Shown: in pieces, positions 8,327-16,755 of the stretch
Numbering within the stretch: position 1 is the first letter of the stretch
Layout: the number at the start of each line of letters is the position of its first letter
From: Frankia sp. AgB1.9
Lineage (GTDB): Bacteria; Actinomycetota; Actinomycetes; Frankiales; Frankiaceae
Assembly: GCF_016786355.1 (NCBI RefSeq)
Contig: NZ_JADWYX010000030.1
Span: 28,483-92,482 of the forward strand
Length of the DNA stretch: 64,000 nucleotides
Direction of reading: 5' to 3'
Notes under the pieces: generated by a model
Told to the model about the DNA's origin: nothing
Databases searched by the model: none
The model's input: the letters and a program-made list of their open reading frames with translations, nothing else
Made by a program: the position numbers and the translations under genes

Positions 8327-9271
8327 ATGGACGTTCGTCTGACGACTGAGCAGCGCGAGCTACGGGACGCGGCCGCCCGGCTCGCGGACGACCTCGGGCC
8401 GGGCTCCGTGCTCGACCTCGCCGACGACGACCGCGCCGCCCGCCTGGAGAAGGCGATCGCCGCGACCGGCTGGCGGACGCTGCGGTCCGACGGCGCCTCC
8501 GGTGTCGAGGTCGCGCTGGTCGTCGAGGAGTTCGCCCGCGGGCTCGTCGACGTGCCGTTCTCGGGCCCGGTGCTGGCCGACGACCTGCACACCCGGCTGA
8601 CCACGGACGGCGAGGTGGCCGACGCCGCCGCACTCGACGCGGCCGTGTCCAGCGTGGCCACCATCGTCGTCGACGGGATCGCGCCCGACGCCAAGGGCAT
8701 GCACGGCCTGCTCGGCCTCGACGGCACGTCGGTGCTGGCCGGCACCCTCGGCGCGACCGAGCTCGGCGTCGACCTGACCAGGCTGGTGGGCGGCCCCGCC
8801 GCCGCGCTGGCGGCGGTCGGCACGGTCGACGGCGAGGCGGCGGCGAAGGCCCGCGCGCTCGCCCTGGTCGTCACGGCCGCCGACATGCTGGGGGCGGCCC
8901 GCGGCGCGCAGGCCCTCGCTGTCGACTACTCGAAGGTGCGCTCGCAGTACGGCCACGCGATCGGCTCCTACCAGGCCGTCGCGCACCTGCTCGCCGAGGC
9001 GCTGGCGCTGGTCGAGGGCTCGGTCAGCGTGCTGCGGCACGCGGCCTGGGCCGTCGACGAGCTGTCCGCCGCCGAGGCGGTCCAGGCGGCGCTGATCGCC
9101 AAGGTCTACGTCGAGCGGGCCGCCCGGACCATCTGCGAGACCTCGATCCAGGTGCACGGCGGCATCGGCAACACCTGGGAGTGCCTCGCCCACGTCTTCT
9201 TGCGGCGGGTGCTGACGTCCGCCGAGCTGTTCCCCGCGAAGCTGGAGGAGATCGACCTTGGACTTTCGTGA
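8327..9271 (+). CDS. acyl-CoA dehydrogenase, non-catalytic-type (beta) partner
   Basis: 314-residue FadE-type flavoprotein subunit. The middle domain is reduced; the C-terminal helical domain is clear (YSKVRSQYGHAIGSYQAVAHLLAE, then QVHGGIGNTWECLAHVFLRR). It lacks the YGGT/S-E segment at the C-terminus found in its neighbour, as expected for the smaller member of the heteromeric alpha2-beta2 dehydrogenases known from steroid and side-chain degradation. ATG at 8327 follows AAGGAG; an upstream in-frame GTG (8261) has no such signal. It overlaps the next dehydrogenase by 14 nt, so the two are translationally coupled and almost certainly form one enzyme. Confidence 0.93.
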   Translation: MDVRLTTEQRELRDAAARLADDLGPGSVLDLADDDRAARLEKAIAATGWRTLRSDGASGVEVALVVEEFARGLVDVPFSGPVLADDLHTRLTTDGEVADAAALDAAVSSVATIVVDGIAPDAKGMHGLLGLDGTSVLAGTLGATELGVDLTRLVGGPAAALAAVGTVDGEAAAKARALALVVTAADMLGAARGAQALAVDYSKVRSQYGHAIGSYQAVAHLLAEALALVEGSVSVLRHAAWAVDELSAAEAVQAALIAKVYVERAARTICETSIQVHGGIGNTWECLAHVFLRRVLTSAELFPAKLEEIDLGLS

Positions 9272-10358
9272 CTCCGCGGAAGAAGCCGCGTTCCGCGCGC
9301 GGCTGCGGGAATGGCTGGCCGGCAACGTCGCGGACTTCAAGGCGACCGGCGACGACTACTGGCACCAGGCGGGCCGCTGGCACACCGCCCTGTACGAGGG
9401 CGGCTTCTTCGGCCTGAGCTGGCCGAAGCGGTTCGGCGGGCAGGACCTGGCGCCGGTCTATGACGTCATCCTCGACGAGGAGCTGGCCATCGCCGGCGCG
9501 CCGCCGCGGCCGAGCCTGGGCTACCTGGCACACGGCCTCGGCGCGCATGCCAGCGACGAGGTGCAGCTGCGGTTCCTCCCCGGCATGATCAACGGCTCCG
9601 AGCGCTGGTGCCAGGGCTTCTCCGAGCCCGGCGCCGGCTCCGACCTGGCGTCCCTGACCACCAGGGCCGAGCTCGACGGCGACGAGTACGTCATCCACGG
9701 CCACAAGATCTGGACGAGCTACTCGGACGTCGCCGACTGGTGCCTGCTGCTGGCCCGCACCGACCCCGATGCCCCGCGGCACAAGGGCATCTCCGGCTTC
9801 ATCATCTCGATGCACCAGCCCGGCATCGAGCAGCGCCCACTGAAGATGATCAACGGGGTGTCGGCCGAGTTCGGCCAGGTGCTGTTCGACGGAGCCCGGG
9901 TGCCGGCGGCGAACATGGTCGGCAAGCCCGGCGACGGCTGGAAGCTCGCGATGACGGTGGTCGGCCATGAGCGGGAGCCGTCCACGCTGGGCTTCTCGGC
10001 TCGCTACGGCAAGACGGTCCGCTCGCTCGCGAAGACCGCGGCCGCGGCTGGCGAGACGGTGCCCGACGACCTGCGCTGGGGGGCCGTGCAGGCCGAGATG
10101 CTGCGCCTGCACGTCCGCCGCCGCCTGTCCGAGCAGCTCGACGGGGTCACCCACACCTCGGACGGCTCGCTGGACAAGCTGCTGATGACGTGGGTCGAGC
10201 AGTCCGTCGGCCACGCGGCCCTCGCGGTCACCGGAACCCGTGACGCCGAGCTCCTGGCGACCTACCTTTACAGCCGGTCCCAGAGCGTCATGGGTGGCAC
10301 GTCGCAGATCCAGAAGAACATCGTCGCGGGCCGCATCCTCGGCCTGCCGGCCAGCTGA
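9258..10358 (+). CDS. acyl-CoA dehydrogenase, larger (alpha) partner
   Basis: 366 residues with full acyl-CoA dehydrogenase layout: N-terminal helices (LSWPKRFGGQDL), beta domain with WCQGFSEPGAGSDLASL (flavin and substrate contacts), KIWTSYSDVADWCLL, and a C-terminal domain ending in SQSVMGGTSQIQKNIVAGRILGL. TTG start at 9258 is chosen because GGAGGAG sits 7 nt upstream and the N-terminus MDFRDSAEEAAFRARLREWL is the family's usual opening. Forms the heteromeric pair with the upstream gene; introduces the alpha-beta double bond into an unidentified acyl-CoA that the following crotonase may process. Confidence 0.94.
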   Translation: MDFRDSAEEAAFRARLREWLAGNVADFKATGDDYWHQAGRWHTALYEGGFFGLSWPKRFGGQDLAPVYDVILDEELAIAGAPPRPSLGYLAHGLGAHASDEVQLRFLPGMINGSERWCQGFSEPGAGSDLASLTTRAELDGDEYVIHGHKIWTSYSDVADWCLLLARTDPDAPRHKGISGFIISMHQPGIEQRPLKMINGVSAEFGQVLFDGARVPAANMVGKPGDGWKLAMTVVGHEREPSTLGFSARYGKTVRSLAKTAAAAGETVPDDLRWGAVQAEMLRLHVRRRLSEQLDGVTHTSDGSLDKLLMTWVEQSVGHAALAVTGTRDAELLATYLYSRSQSVMGGTSQIQKNIVAGRILGLPAS

Positions 10359-10377
10359 GCGGCCCGGAGGGACATAG

Positions 10378-11157
10378 ATGTCCGACAACCTTTACGACCT
10401 GCCGGACGAGGTCCAGGTCCGGGCCGACGGCCCGATCCGGATCATCACACTGAACCGGCCGGACAACCTGAACGCGGTCAACCACGACCTGCACGTCGGG
10501 CTCGCCCGGCTGTGGACGCAGCTCAACGAGGACCTCGGCGCCCGGGCCGCGGTCATCACCGGCGCGGGCCGGGCCTTCTCGGCGGGCGGCGACTTCGCCT
10601 ACCTGAACGTGCTGCGCCAGGACCCGGAGCTGCAGAAGCTGACCATCATGCACGGCCGGGACATCATCCTCGGCATGCTGCGCTGCCGGCTCCCGGTGGT
10701 CGCCGCCGTCAACGGCCCGGCGGCCGGCCTCGGCTGTAGCCTCGTCGGGCTCTCGGACATCGTCTACATGGCCGAGAAGGCGTACCTGCTCGACCCACAC
10801 GTGCAGGTCGGCCTGGTCGCTGCCGACGGTGGCCCGCTCGTCTGGCCGATGAACACCAGCATGCACTGGGTGAAGGAATACGCGATCACCGGCAAGCGAA
10901 TCTCGGCCGAGAAGGCGCTGGAGATGGGCCTGGCGAACCACATCGTCGCCGACCCGGTGGCCGAGGCCCTGGAATGCGCGCGGAGCATTGCCGCGCTGCC
11001 CCAGCAGGCCGTGGAGGCGACCAAGCGGCTGCTCAACCTGCAGCTCGAGAAGAATGTCCTCGCCTCACTCGACTACGCGAACTACGCCGAGCAGGTGTCG
11101 TTTACCACCGACGACTTCGCCGCCATCATGGCGAAGCTCACCGCCAACAAGTCCTGA
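10378..11157 (+). CDS. crotonase/enoyl-CoA hydratase superfamily protein lacking both catalytic Glu
   Basis: 259 residues. Crotonase fold with the oxyanion-hole segments AFSAGGDF and NGPAAGLGCSL. The two glutamates that activate water in rat enoyl-CoA hydratase (Glu144, Glu164) align with S121 (GCSLVG) and H141 (DPHVQVG). Simple hydration is therefore doubtful; the fold also supports isomerisation, ring opening and hydrolysis. GGAGGG precedes the ATG by 5 nt, and the gene lies 19 nt after the dehydrogenase pair, so it is part of that operon. Confidence 0.9.
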   Translation: MSDNLYDLPDEVQVRADGPIRIITLNRPDNLNAVNHDLHVGLARLWTQLNEDLGARAAVITGAGRAFSAGGDFAYLNVLRQDPELQKLTIMHGRDIILGMLRCRLPVVAAVNGPAAGLGCSLVGLSDIVYMAEKAYLLDPHVQVGLVAADGGPLVWPMNTSMHWVKEYAITGKRISAEKALEMGLANHIVADPVAEALECARSIAALPQQAVEATKRLLNLQLEKNVLASLDYANYAEQVSFTTDDFAAIMAKLTANKS

Positions 11158-11243
11158 GCCGGCGGCACAAGCCGGTCGCAGCAACGGCGAGTTCCCGGTG
11201 CCGCGACCGGCCTGCCGGCCCGCTGGCCCGTCGGCCGGCAGGG

Positions 11244-11320
11244 ATGATCGCCGTTTCCGCCCTCTGATGGTCGTATCGCGATGGCAGTTACGACCACGAG
11301 AGGGCCGAAACGGCGATCAT
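11244..11320. repeat. dispersed palindrome, copy 1
   Basis: 77-bp imperfect palindrome, ATGATCGCCGTTTCCGCCC...agggccGAAACGGCGATCAT, arms also carrying TGGTCGT / ACGACCA. Same family as copies at 15638, 23234, 24528 and 50975. Sits between the crotonase and the next dehydrogenase gene, both on the plus strand. Confidence 0.85.
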
Positions 11321-11391
11321 GGCAGCCGCCGACGCAGTTGCCGGCCGTACGATTTTCGTTTTCCTGATTGGTTCTGAGGGGTGACGACCGG

Positions 11392-12531
11392 ATGCGACGC
11401 ACGGTCTACGGTCCGGAGCACGACGCGTTCCGGGCGACGGTCCGGACCTTCCTGGAGAAGGAGGTCGTCGCGCACTACGACGAGTGGGAGGAGCGCGGCA
11501 TGCCGCCGCGCGACTTCTACACCAAGTGCGGCGACCTCGGCATCATGGGCCTCGGAATTCCCGAGGAGTACGGCGGCGGCGGTGCCTCGTACCTGTTCAA
11601 CGCGGTCGTCGCGGAGGAGGCCGGCCGCCTCGGCCTCGGTCTCGGCCCGCTGCGCATCCACTGCGACATCTCCGTGCCGTATTTCGTCGACCACGCCAAC
11701 GACGAGCAGAAGGCCCGCTGGTTGCCGGGGCTTGCAGACGGGTCGCTGGTCTGCGCGCTGGCGCTGACCGAGCCGGGCGCGGGCTCCGACCTCGCCGGCC
11801 TCTCGGCGAGTGCCCGCCTCGACGGCGACGAGTACGTCGTGAACGGCTCGAAGACCTTCATCACCGGCGGCCTCAACGCGGACATCTTCCTCACCGCGGT
11901 CAAGACAGACCCGACCCAGCGCCACGCCGGGCTCTCGCTCCTGGTCATCGACGCGACGGCTCCCGGCGTTTCCCGGGGTGCCCCGATGAAGAAGATCGGC
12001 CTGCACATCCAGGAGGCGTGCGAGATCTTCTTCGACGACGTACGAGTGCCGGCGGCCAACCTGCTCGGCGAGCTGGGCCAGGGCTTCACCTACCTGACCT
12101 CGCACCTGCCCCAGGAGCGGATGTCGATCTCGGTCAACGCCCAGTCGTCGGCCGCGTCGGTCGTCACCCAGACGGTCGAGTACGTGAACGGCCGCAAGGC
12201 GTTCGGCAAGACGCTCAGCCATTTCCAGAACACCAAGTTCGTGCTGGCCGACTGCGCCACCCAGGTCGAGGCCGGCTGGGCGATGCTCGACCGGGCACTG
12301 GTCGCACTCGACGCCGGCGAGCTCACCCCGACCGACGCGGCGAAGGTCAAGCTGTTCGTCACCGAGATGCAGGGCCGGGTCGTCGACGCCTGCCTGCAGC
12401 TGTTCGGCGGCTACGGCTACATGACCGAGTACCCGGTTGCCCGCGCCTGGGCCGACGCCCGCGTTGGCCGCATCTACGGCGGCTCCTCCGAGATCATGAA
12501 AACCATCATCGCCAAGGACCTCGGCCTGTAG
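11392..12531 (+). CDS. acyl-CoA dehydrogenase
   Basis: 379 residues, complete stand-alone acyl-CoA dehydrogenase: LGIPEEYGGGG, CALALTEPGAGSDLAGL, TFITGG, the C-terminal YVNGRKAFGKTLSHFQ, QLFGGYGYMTEYPVAR and RIYGGSSEIMKTIIAK. More like the broad-range short-chain dehydrogenases of beta-oxidation than the paired FadE subunits in this window. ATG at 11392 with GAGGG about 11 nt upstream; an in-frame TTG at 11368 is less likely. Separated from the preceding operon by the palindrome copy 1 and closed by a strong hairpin. Confidence 0.93.
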   Translation: MRRTVYGPEHDAFRATVRTFLEKEVVAHYDEWEERGMPPRDFYTKCGDLGIMGLGIPEEYGGGGASYLFNAVVAEEAGRLGLGLGPLRIHCDISVPYFVDHANDEQKARWLPGLADGSLVCALALTEPGAGSDLAGLSASARLDGDEYVVNGSKTFITGGLNADIFLTAVKTDPTQRHAGLSLLVIDATAPGVSRGAPMKKIGLHIQEACEIFFDDVRVPAANLLGELGQGFTYLTSHLPQERMSISVNAQSSAASVVTQTVEYVNGRKAFGKTLSHFQNTKFVLADCATQVEAGWAMLDRALVALDAGELTPTDAAKVKLFVTEMQGRVVDACLQLFGGYGYMTEYPVARAWADARVGRIYGGSSEIMKTIIAKDLGL

Positions 12532-12552
12532 CTCGGTTCGTGGCACCGCCCA

Positions 12553-12584
12553 GAAGCCGCCCGGCCAGCCCGCCGGGCGGCTTC
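12553..12584 (+). terminator. terminator after acyl-CoA dehydrogenase
   Basis: GAAGCCGCCCGGC-CAGCCC-GCCGGGCGGCTTC, a perfect 13-bp stem with a 6-nt loop, 21 nt after the stop codon. Insulates the dehydrogenase from the following ATPase/nuclease pair. Confidence 0.75.
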
Positions 12585-12664
12585 GGCGTTCCTAGATCCC
12601 CCGGCCGCTAGGGTAGGTACGTCCTGGCCGTCAGTGCCTGGTGAGCAAATGGAAAGGGGCTGAT

Positions 12665-14014
12665 GTGACCGACGTCGGGTGGCTTCCCCCGGGCAGCCCG
12701 CGGGTCAGGCAGCCCCTGACCGAGCTGGGTGTCCAGGGGTTCAAGTCGATCCATCGGCGATCGAGTATCAGGATCGGCGGCCTGACGATCCTTGCGGGTG
12801 CGAACAGCTCCGGTAAGTCGAGCCATATCCAGCCATTGCTGCTGATGAAGCAAACGTTGGAAGCGCAGTTTGACCCCGGTGCATTGCTGCTGGAAGGGCC
12901 GAATCTGTCCGTTACATCGGCCGACCAAGTACTCGCCCGGCCGTCGTCGACGAGCGCTGTGTCCAACTTCTCGCTGACCGCCGGATTTTCCGATGACACA
13001 GCGGTCACGCTTTCCTATGAGCGGGAACAGCGCAGCGGCTTCCGTATACGGGAGATGGTGGTCAACCGTGGTGGTACCACCGCCCAGTACCGCGAGGGTA
13101 TGCGACTGGTGGCCGACTCCCTTCCCCCCGACGCGCGGCTTCTCGGAGAGGCGCTTCGGAGGGCCTCGAAGTCGCCGGAGAACCTTGCGCTGAGCTGGAC
13201 CGCAGTGCGGAACCGCTGTTTTCTCGTTCCAGTCGCTGTGGTCGACGGCGCGTTCGCCCCCACAGCCCTCCCGAACGACGTACCCGAGCACCTGAGCGCC
13301 CAGATCCAAAGCCTGATTCACCTTCCAGGCCTTCGCGGGAATCCGGAGCGCACCTATCGGACGACGGCGATCCGGGCGACCTTCCCGGGGACCTTCGAAC
13401 CATACGTGGCGAGCCTGATCATGGCCTGGCAGCGACAGCGTGACGACCGCATAGGCCTAGTCGCGCAGGATCTGCGGATGCTCGGCCTTACTGGGACGAT
13501 TGAGGCCAAGGCGGTGGATGACACCCGCGTCGAGCTTCGGGTGGGTCGCACACCGACTGCGGGGCCGGGCGCCGAGAACGATCTCGTCAGTATCGCCGAC
13601 GTCGGCTTCGGTGTATCGCAGACCTTGCCGGTTATTGTGGCGTTGCACGCGGCCGTGCCCGGCCAGCTCGTCTACATCGAGCAACCGGAGATCCACCTGC
13701 ACCCCCGGGCGCAGACACGCCTGGCCGGCCTCCTGGTGAACGCGGTAAATCAGGGCGTCGTGGTCGTGGTCGAGACACACAGCTCGCTGCTCCTGCGCGG
13801 GATCCAGACCGCGATCGCCCGAGCGGAGCTGGATCCGACCGACGTAGCCCTCCACTGGTTCTCCCGACATCGGGACGGGACCACAGAGGTGACGACGGCC
13901 GACCTTGCGGAGGATGGCTCCTTCGGTGACTGGCCGACCGACTTCGACGACATCGCGCTGGAGTCCGACCGGGATTACCTGGATGCGGCCGAAAGGCGGC
14001 TCGCCGGTGAGTAG
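12665..14014 (+). CDS. AAA-type (SMC/OLD-like, DUF3696-type) ATPase of a two-gene ATPase/PIN module
   Basis: 449 residues. ABC/SMC-like ATPase with split head: N-terminal LGVQGFKSIH strand, Walker A GANSSGKSS (45-53), an HLPGLRGNPERTY segment (219-231) typical of DUF3696-containing ATPases, signature-like VGFGVSQ (313-319), Walker B LVYIEQPEIHLHP (335-347), switch histidine VETHSS (369-374) and a C-terminal DGSFGDWP motif. GTG at 12665 is chosen because GGAAAGGGG ends 5 nt before it; GTG 12641 lacks this. Its stop overlaps the downstream PIN-like gene by 8 nt. Codon use is visibly less GC-rich at third positions than in the flanking catabolic genes, suggesting transfer. Such ATPases usually act as sensors or motors for nucleases in phage defence; that role is inference here. 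Confidence 0.9.
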   Translation: MTDVGWLPPGSPRVRQPLTELGVQGFKSIHRRSSIRIGGLTILAGANSSGKSSHIQPLLLMKQTLEAQFDPGALLLEGPNLSVTSADQVLARPSSTSAVSNFSLTAGFSDDTAVTLSYEREQRSGFRIREMVVNRGGTTAQYREGMRLVADSLPPDARLLGEALRRASKSPENLALSWTAVRNRCFLVPVAVVDGAFAPTALPNDVPEHLSAQIQSLIHLPGLRGNPERTYRTTAIRATFPGTFEPYVASLIMAWQRQRDDRIGLVAQDLRMLGLTGTIEAKAVDDTRVELRVGRTPTAGPGAENDLVSIADVGFGVSQTLPVIVALHAAVPGQLVYIEQPEIHLHPRAQTRLAGLLVNAVNQGVVVVVETHSSLLLRGIQTAIARAELDPTDVALHWFSRHRDGTTEVTTADLAEDGSFGDWPTDFDDIALESDRDYLDAAERRLAGE

Positions 14015-14564
14015 ATCGGATGCGCGCAAGGCGCACGTCCTGGTCGTGGACGCCTCGGTGGGCTCCAGCGCCGGGCACAAGGAGCACCCGCAGTCGAGTC
14101 GGTCGCGGCATGCCCTGATGACGATTCAGGCCTCGACCTGCCTGGTCGGACTCTCCAGGTCGTTGCTCGCTGAATGGAAGGACCATGAGTCGGCGTACGG
14201 AGTACGGTGGCGCGCCGCGATGGTAGCCGCTCGCCGGTTACGCGTTCACGATGTCCCCGAGAATCCGCGGCTGCGAGCCAGGCTCGCGGACGCTCTGCCG
14301 AAGGAATCCGAGCGCAAGGCGCTGCTGAAAGACACACATCTGATCGAGGCCGCATTGAGCCTCGACCGGCGGCTCGTGTCGTCCGACCATATATCCCGTC
14401 GCCTGGCCGAGAACGCCGCTGCAACGATCTCCGAGGTCTCCGCCGTTCAGTGGGCAGACGCCGTGGAATCTCCGGATGAGACCTGTGGGTGGATCGCGGC
14501 AGGTGCGCGGGATCCCTATGCCTTCCGACTTGGCGACACGTCCGCCAGTGAGTCCGCCCGATAG
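14007..14564 (+). CDS. PIN-like nuclease domain protein, partner of the ATPase
   Basis: 185 residues, no family recognised by name. Pattern of a PIN-fold metal nuclease: VLVVDAS with D15, a LLAEWKDH segment with E56, KDTHLIEAALSLD (D109, E114) and RRLVSSDHISRRL (D127), giving the spaced acidic set expected of the active site. Start GTG 14007 lies 8 nt inside the ATPase gene, after AAAGG; upstream in-frame codons only read ATPase sequence out of frame. No antitoxin-like gene is linked, so the ATPase is the probable control partner. Alternative: a structural, inactive PIN-like subunit. Confidence 0.82.
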   Translation: MSRSDARKAHVLVVDASVGSSAGHKEHPQSSRSRHALMTIQASTCLVGLSRSLLAEWKDHESAYGVRWRAAMVAARRLRVHDVPENPRLRARLADALPKESERKALLKDTHLIEAALSLDRRLVSSDHISRRLAENAAATISEVSAVQWADAVESPDETCGWIAAGARDPYAFRLGDTSASESAR

Positions 14565-14679
14565 TGGTGTGGCAGGGCAGGCGCCGAATCGGATCAAATA
14601 GGCCCGCGAGTTGGCCACCGAATCCGGCCTGACCGGCAGGCACCGGGCACGACCGGGTCTTGGGGCCGGTTCGGTTCGG

Positions 14680-15534
14680 TCAGAGGGAAGGCGGGCCCTG
14701 TTCGACGCGGCGCAGGACGGAGGCGAGCGCGTAGAGGTCGGGGCTCTGGATGTGCTGGCGCTCGTCCCACCAGGTGGCGCCGGCGTCGGCCAGCGGGCCG
14801 ATGACGTCGGCGGCGGTGTCCGGTGCGGTCTGGCCGCCGACGACGACCTCGAAGGGGCCGGCGGCCTCGGGCCGATGCTCGGCGACGCGGGTCACGACCC
14901 CGCGCACGTCGTTGGGAGCCGGCGGGACGCCGTGGGTGGCGTCGGCGAAGAGCGGGACGACCCCGTCCCAGCGTGCGGCGCGCTCCAGCGGGCGCCGGTT
15001 CGGCCAGCGGCCCGCGATCCAGACCGGTGGGCGGGGCTGTTGGACGGTGGCGGGCAGCAGCGTGACGTCGTCGACCTGGAAATGGCGGCCTCGGTGGTTG
15101 ACGGGTGCGCCGGTCCAGTAGCGGGCGAGCAGGTCGAGGCCCTCGTCGAGCCGCTCGGCCAGGACGACGGGGTCGGTGGTGTCGCCGAAGCTGCCGAACT
15201 CGTCGTCGAGCGGCGCGCCGAGGCCGGCGGCGAAGATGGCGCGACCGCGGCTGGCGGTGTCCAGGGTGGCGACCTGGCGGGCGAGCTGCTCGGGGCGCCG
15301 GCGAGCGACGGGCGTGACCAGGGTGCCGAGCCGGATCCGGCTGGTCGTGAGCGCGGCGGCGGTTAGCAGCATCCACGGGTCGCCGAAAGCATGGCCACGG
15401 TCCTTGTGCCAGAGGACGTGATCCCAGACGAACAAGCCGTCCCAGCCGGCGCTCTCCGCGGCGGCGGCGACCTGGGCGACGACGTGGGGATCGGCGAAGT
15501 CCCCGAAGTTCGGCACGTTCACCGAGAAACGCAT
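14680..15534 (-). CDS. LLM class flavin/F420 oxidoreductase
   Basis: 284-residue luciferase-like barrel: MRFSVNVPNFGDFADP, GLFVWDHVLW, RIRLGTLVTPVARRRPEQLARQ, GRAIFAAGLGAP and the conserved PRPPVWIAGRW strand that contacts the cofactor. The WDH motif and sequence around residue 90 resemble FMN- or F420-using members equally, so the cofactor is left open. Lies alone on the minus strand, convergent with the PIN-like gene. Confidence 0.88.
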   Translation of the reverse strand: MRFSVNVPNFGDFADPHVVAQVAAAAESAGWDGLFVWDHVLWHKDRGHAFGDPWMLLTAAALTTSRIRLGTLVTPVARRRPEQLARQVATLDTASRGRAIFAAGLGAPLDDEFGSFGDTTDPVVLAERLDEGLDLLARYWTGAPVNHRGRHFQVDDVTLLPATVQQPRPPVWIAGRWPNRRPLERAARWDGVVPLFADATHGVPPAPNDVRGVVTRVAEHRPEAAGPFEVVVGGQTAPDTAADVIGPLADAGATWWDERQHIQSPDLYALASVLRRVEQGPPSL

Positions 15535-15637
15535 GCTCAGTCCTCTCGACGTGGTCGAGCCGGCTCTCCGCGATCCCTGCCGACGTCCCCCGGCGGACCG
15601 CCGGGCGATCTACCTCGCCCCGGCGGCGGCTCCCTGG

Positions 15638-15719
15638 CCATAGATCGCTGTTTCCGCCCTCTGGCGGTCGTAAACGAGCCCCGCAGACAACCACCAGAGG
15701 GCCGAAACGGCGATCATGG
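15638..15719. repeat. dispersed palindrome, copy 2
   Basis: Imperfect palindrome CCATAGATCGCTGTTTCCGC...gagggccGAAACGGCGATCATGG, centre with GGCGGTCGT / ACAACCACC. Same family as copy 1, with a few arm mismatches in the left half. Confidence 0.83.
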
Positions 15720-15767
15720 CCGCTGCCGCTGCCGCTGCCGCTGCCGCTGCCGCTGCCGCTGCCGCTG
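15718..15767. repeat. (CGCTGC)n hexamer tandem repeat
   Basis: About eight uninterrupted CGCTGC units starting exactly where palindrome copy 2 ends, then degenerating. It could expand by slippage; an Ala-only reading frame through it is not a gene. Confidence 0.85.
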
Positions 15768-15884
15768 CTCCTGACCGTGGCGCTGCCGCTGGCCCTGACC
15801 GTGGCGCCGGCCTTTGCGCTAGCACGACCGCAGGCAACGTTGGCCGAGCCGAGCCCGAGCCGGGCCGAACGGTCGCGCGAGCGC

Positions 15885-16754
15885 TCAGCCGGAGCCCTCC
15901 ACGAAGGGGTAGATGCGGGTGAAGTCGACGTTCGGCTCAGAATCGGCGAAGCGCTGCCAGATGTCGACGGTGACGTCGCCGACGGTGTGCGGGGTGGCGG
16001 CGTCGCGGACCTCGGCCAGGTAGAGGCGGACGTCCTTGGCCATCAGCGTGTTGGCGAAGCCGGAGCCGTAGCGGCCGGTGAGGACGTCGTTGGGGAACTT
16101 GTCGTCGGTGGCCGCGCTGCGGCCGGACGACGTGTTCAGGACCTCGATCATCGTGGCCATGTCCAGCCCGGCGGCGACGCCGAACGCCACCGCCTCGCTG
16201 GTCGCGGCGAGTGCGGTGGCCGAGAGGAAGTTGTTGGCCAGCTTGAGCGCCTGGCCCAGACCCGGCTGGCCACCGACGCGACGGAGCTTGTCGGACAGCC
16301 CCTGCAGCACGGGGAGGACGGCCTCGACCGTGTCGTCGGTGCCGGCGTACATGACCGCGAGCCGGCGGGCCTTCGCGCCGGCGACGCCGCCGGAGACCGG
16401 AGCGTCGACGTAGCCGATGCCGGCGTCGGCGAGCAGTCCGGTGATCTTCTTGGCCGCGGTGACGCCGATGGTCGACGTGTCGATGAGGTGCGCGACCCGG
16501 CGCTCGGCGGTGCCGGCGATCTCCGTGGCGACCGACTCGGACACGGCGCCGTTGGGCAGGCTGAACACGACGACGTCGGCCGCGCGGGCGAGCTGGGCGA
16601 CGTCGGCGGCGAAGGTCGAGCCCTCGGGCGCCCGGTCCGGCCCGGCGACGTCGAAGGCGACGACGTCGAAGCCGGCCACGACGAGGTTGTTCGCCAGCGC
16701 CGCCCCCATGTTGCCCAGCCCGACGAAGCCGACGATCGGCGCTCCGACCGTCAT
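15885..16754 (-). CDS. 3-hydroxyisobutyrate dehydrogenase-like NAD(P)-dependent oxidoreductase
   Basis: 289 residues. Beta-hydroxyacid dehydrogenase family: Rossmann motif GFVGLGNMG, substrate loop VDAPVSGGVAGA, catalytic lysine in ALKLANNFL, and a helical C-terminal dimerisation half. Oxidises a small hydroxyacid to an aldehyde or ketone (family knowledge). ATG at 16754 chosen because it follows the upstream gene by 1 nt and begins the Rossmann strand; longer readings translate the upstream gene's DNA repeat out of frame. Translationally coupled to the decarboxylase-like gene upstream. Confidence 0.92.
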   Translation of the reverse strand: MTVGAPIVGFVGLGNMGAALANNLVVAGFDVVAFDVAGPDRAPEGSTFAADVAQLARAADVVVFSLPNGAVSESVATEIAGTAERRVAHLIDTSTIGVTAAKKITGLLADAGIGYVDAPVSGGVAGAKARRLAVMYAGTDDTVEAVLPVLQGLSDKLRRVGGQPGLGQALKLANNFLSATALAATSEAVAFGVAAGLDMATMIEVLNTSSGRSAATDDKFPNDVLTGRYGSGFANTLMAKDVRLYLAEVRDAATPHTVGDVTVDIWQRFADSEPNVDFTRIYPFVEGSG

Positions 16755-16755
16755 C

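Larger units (their letters stand above)
15535..15884. other. 350-bp non-coding stretch with repeats
   Basis: No gene seen. Holds palindrome copy 2 and a hexanucleotide microsatellite immediately after it. The remainder (15768-15884) is GC-rich with CCTGACCGTGGCGC repeated twice and shows no coding signal. Confidence 0.7.

Noticed and set aside
12728..12760. GGGGTTCAAGTCGATCC resembling a tRNA T-arm
   Set aside because: No cloverleaf around it and it lies inside the ATPase coding sequence (GVQGFKSIH).
15718..15767. Possible CRISPR-like array
   Set aside because: Repeats are contiguous hexamers without spacers; no cas genes in the window.
15716..15922. 68-codon Ala-rich frame through the hexamer repeat
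   Set aside because: Produced by the (CGCTGC)n tract; no ribosome site and no non-repetitive domain.
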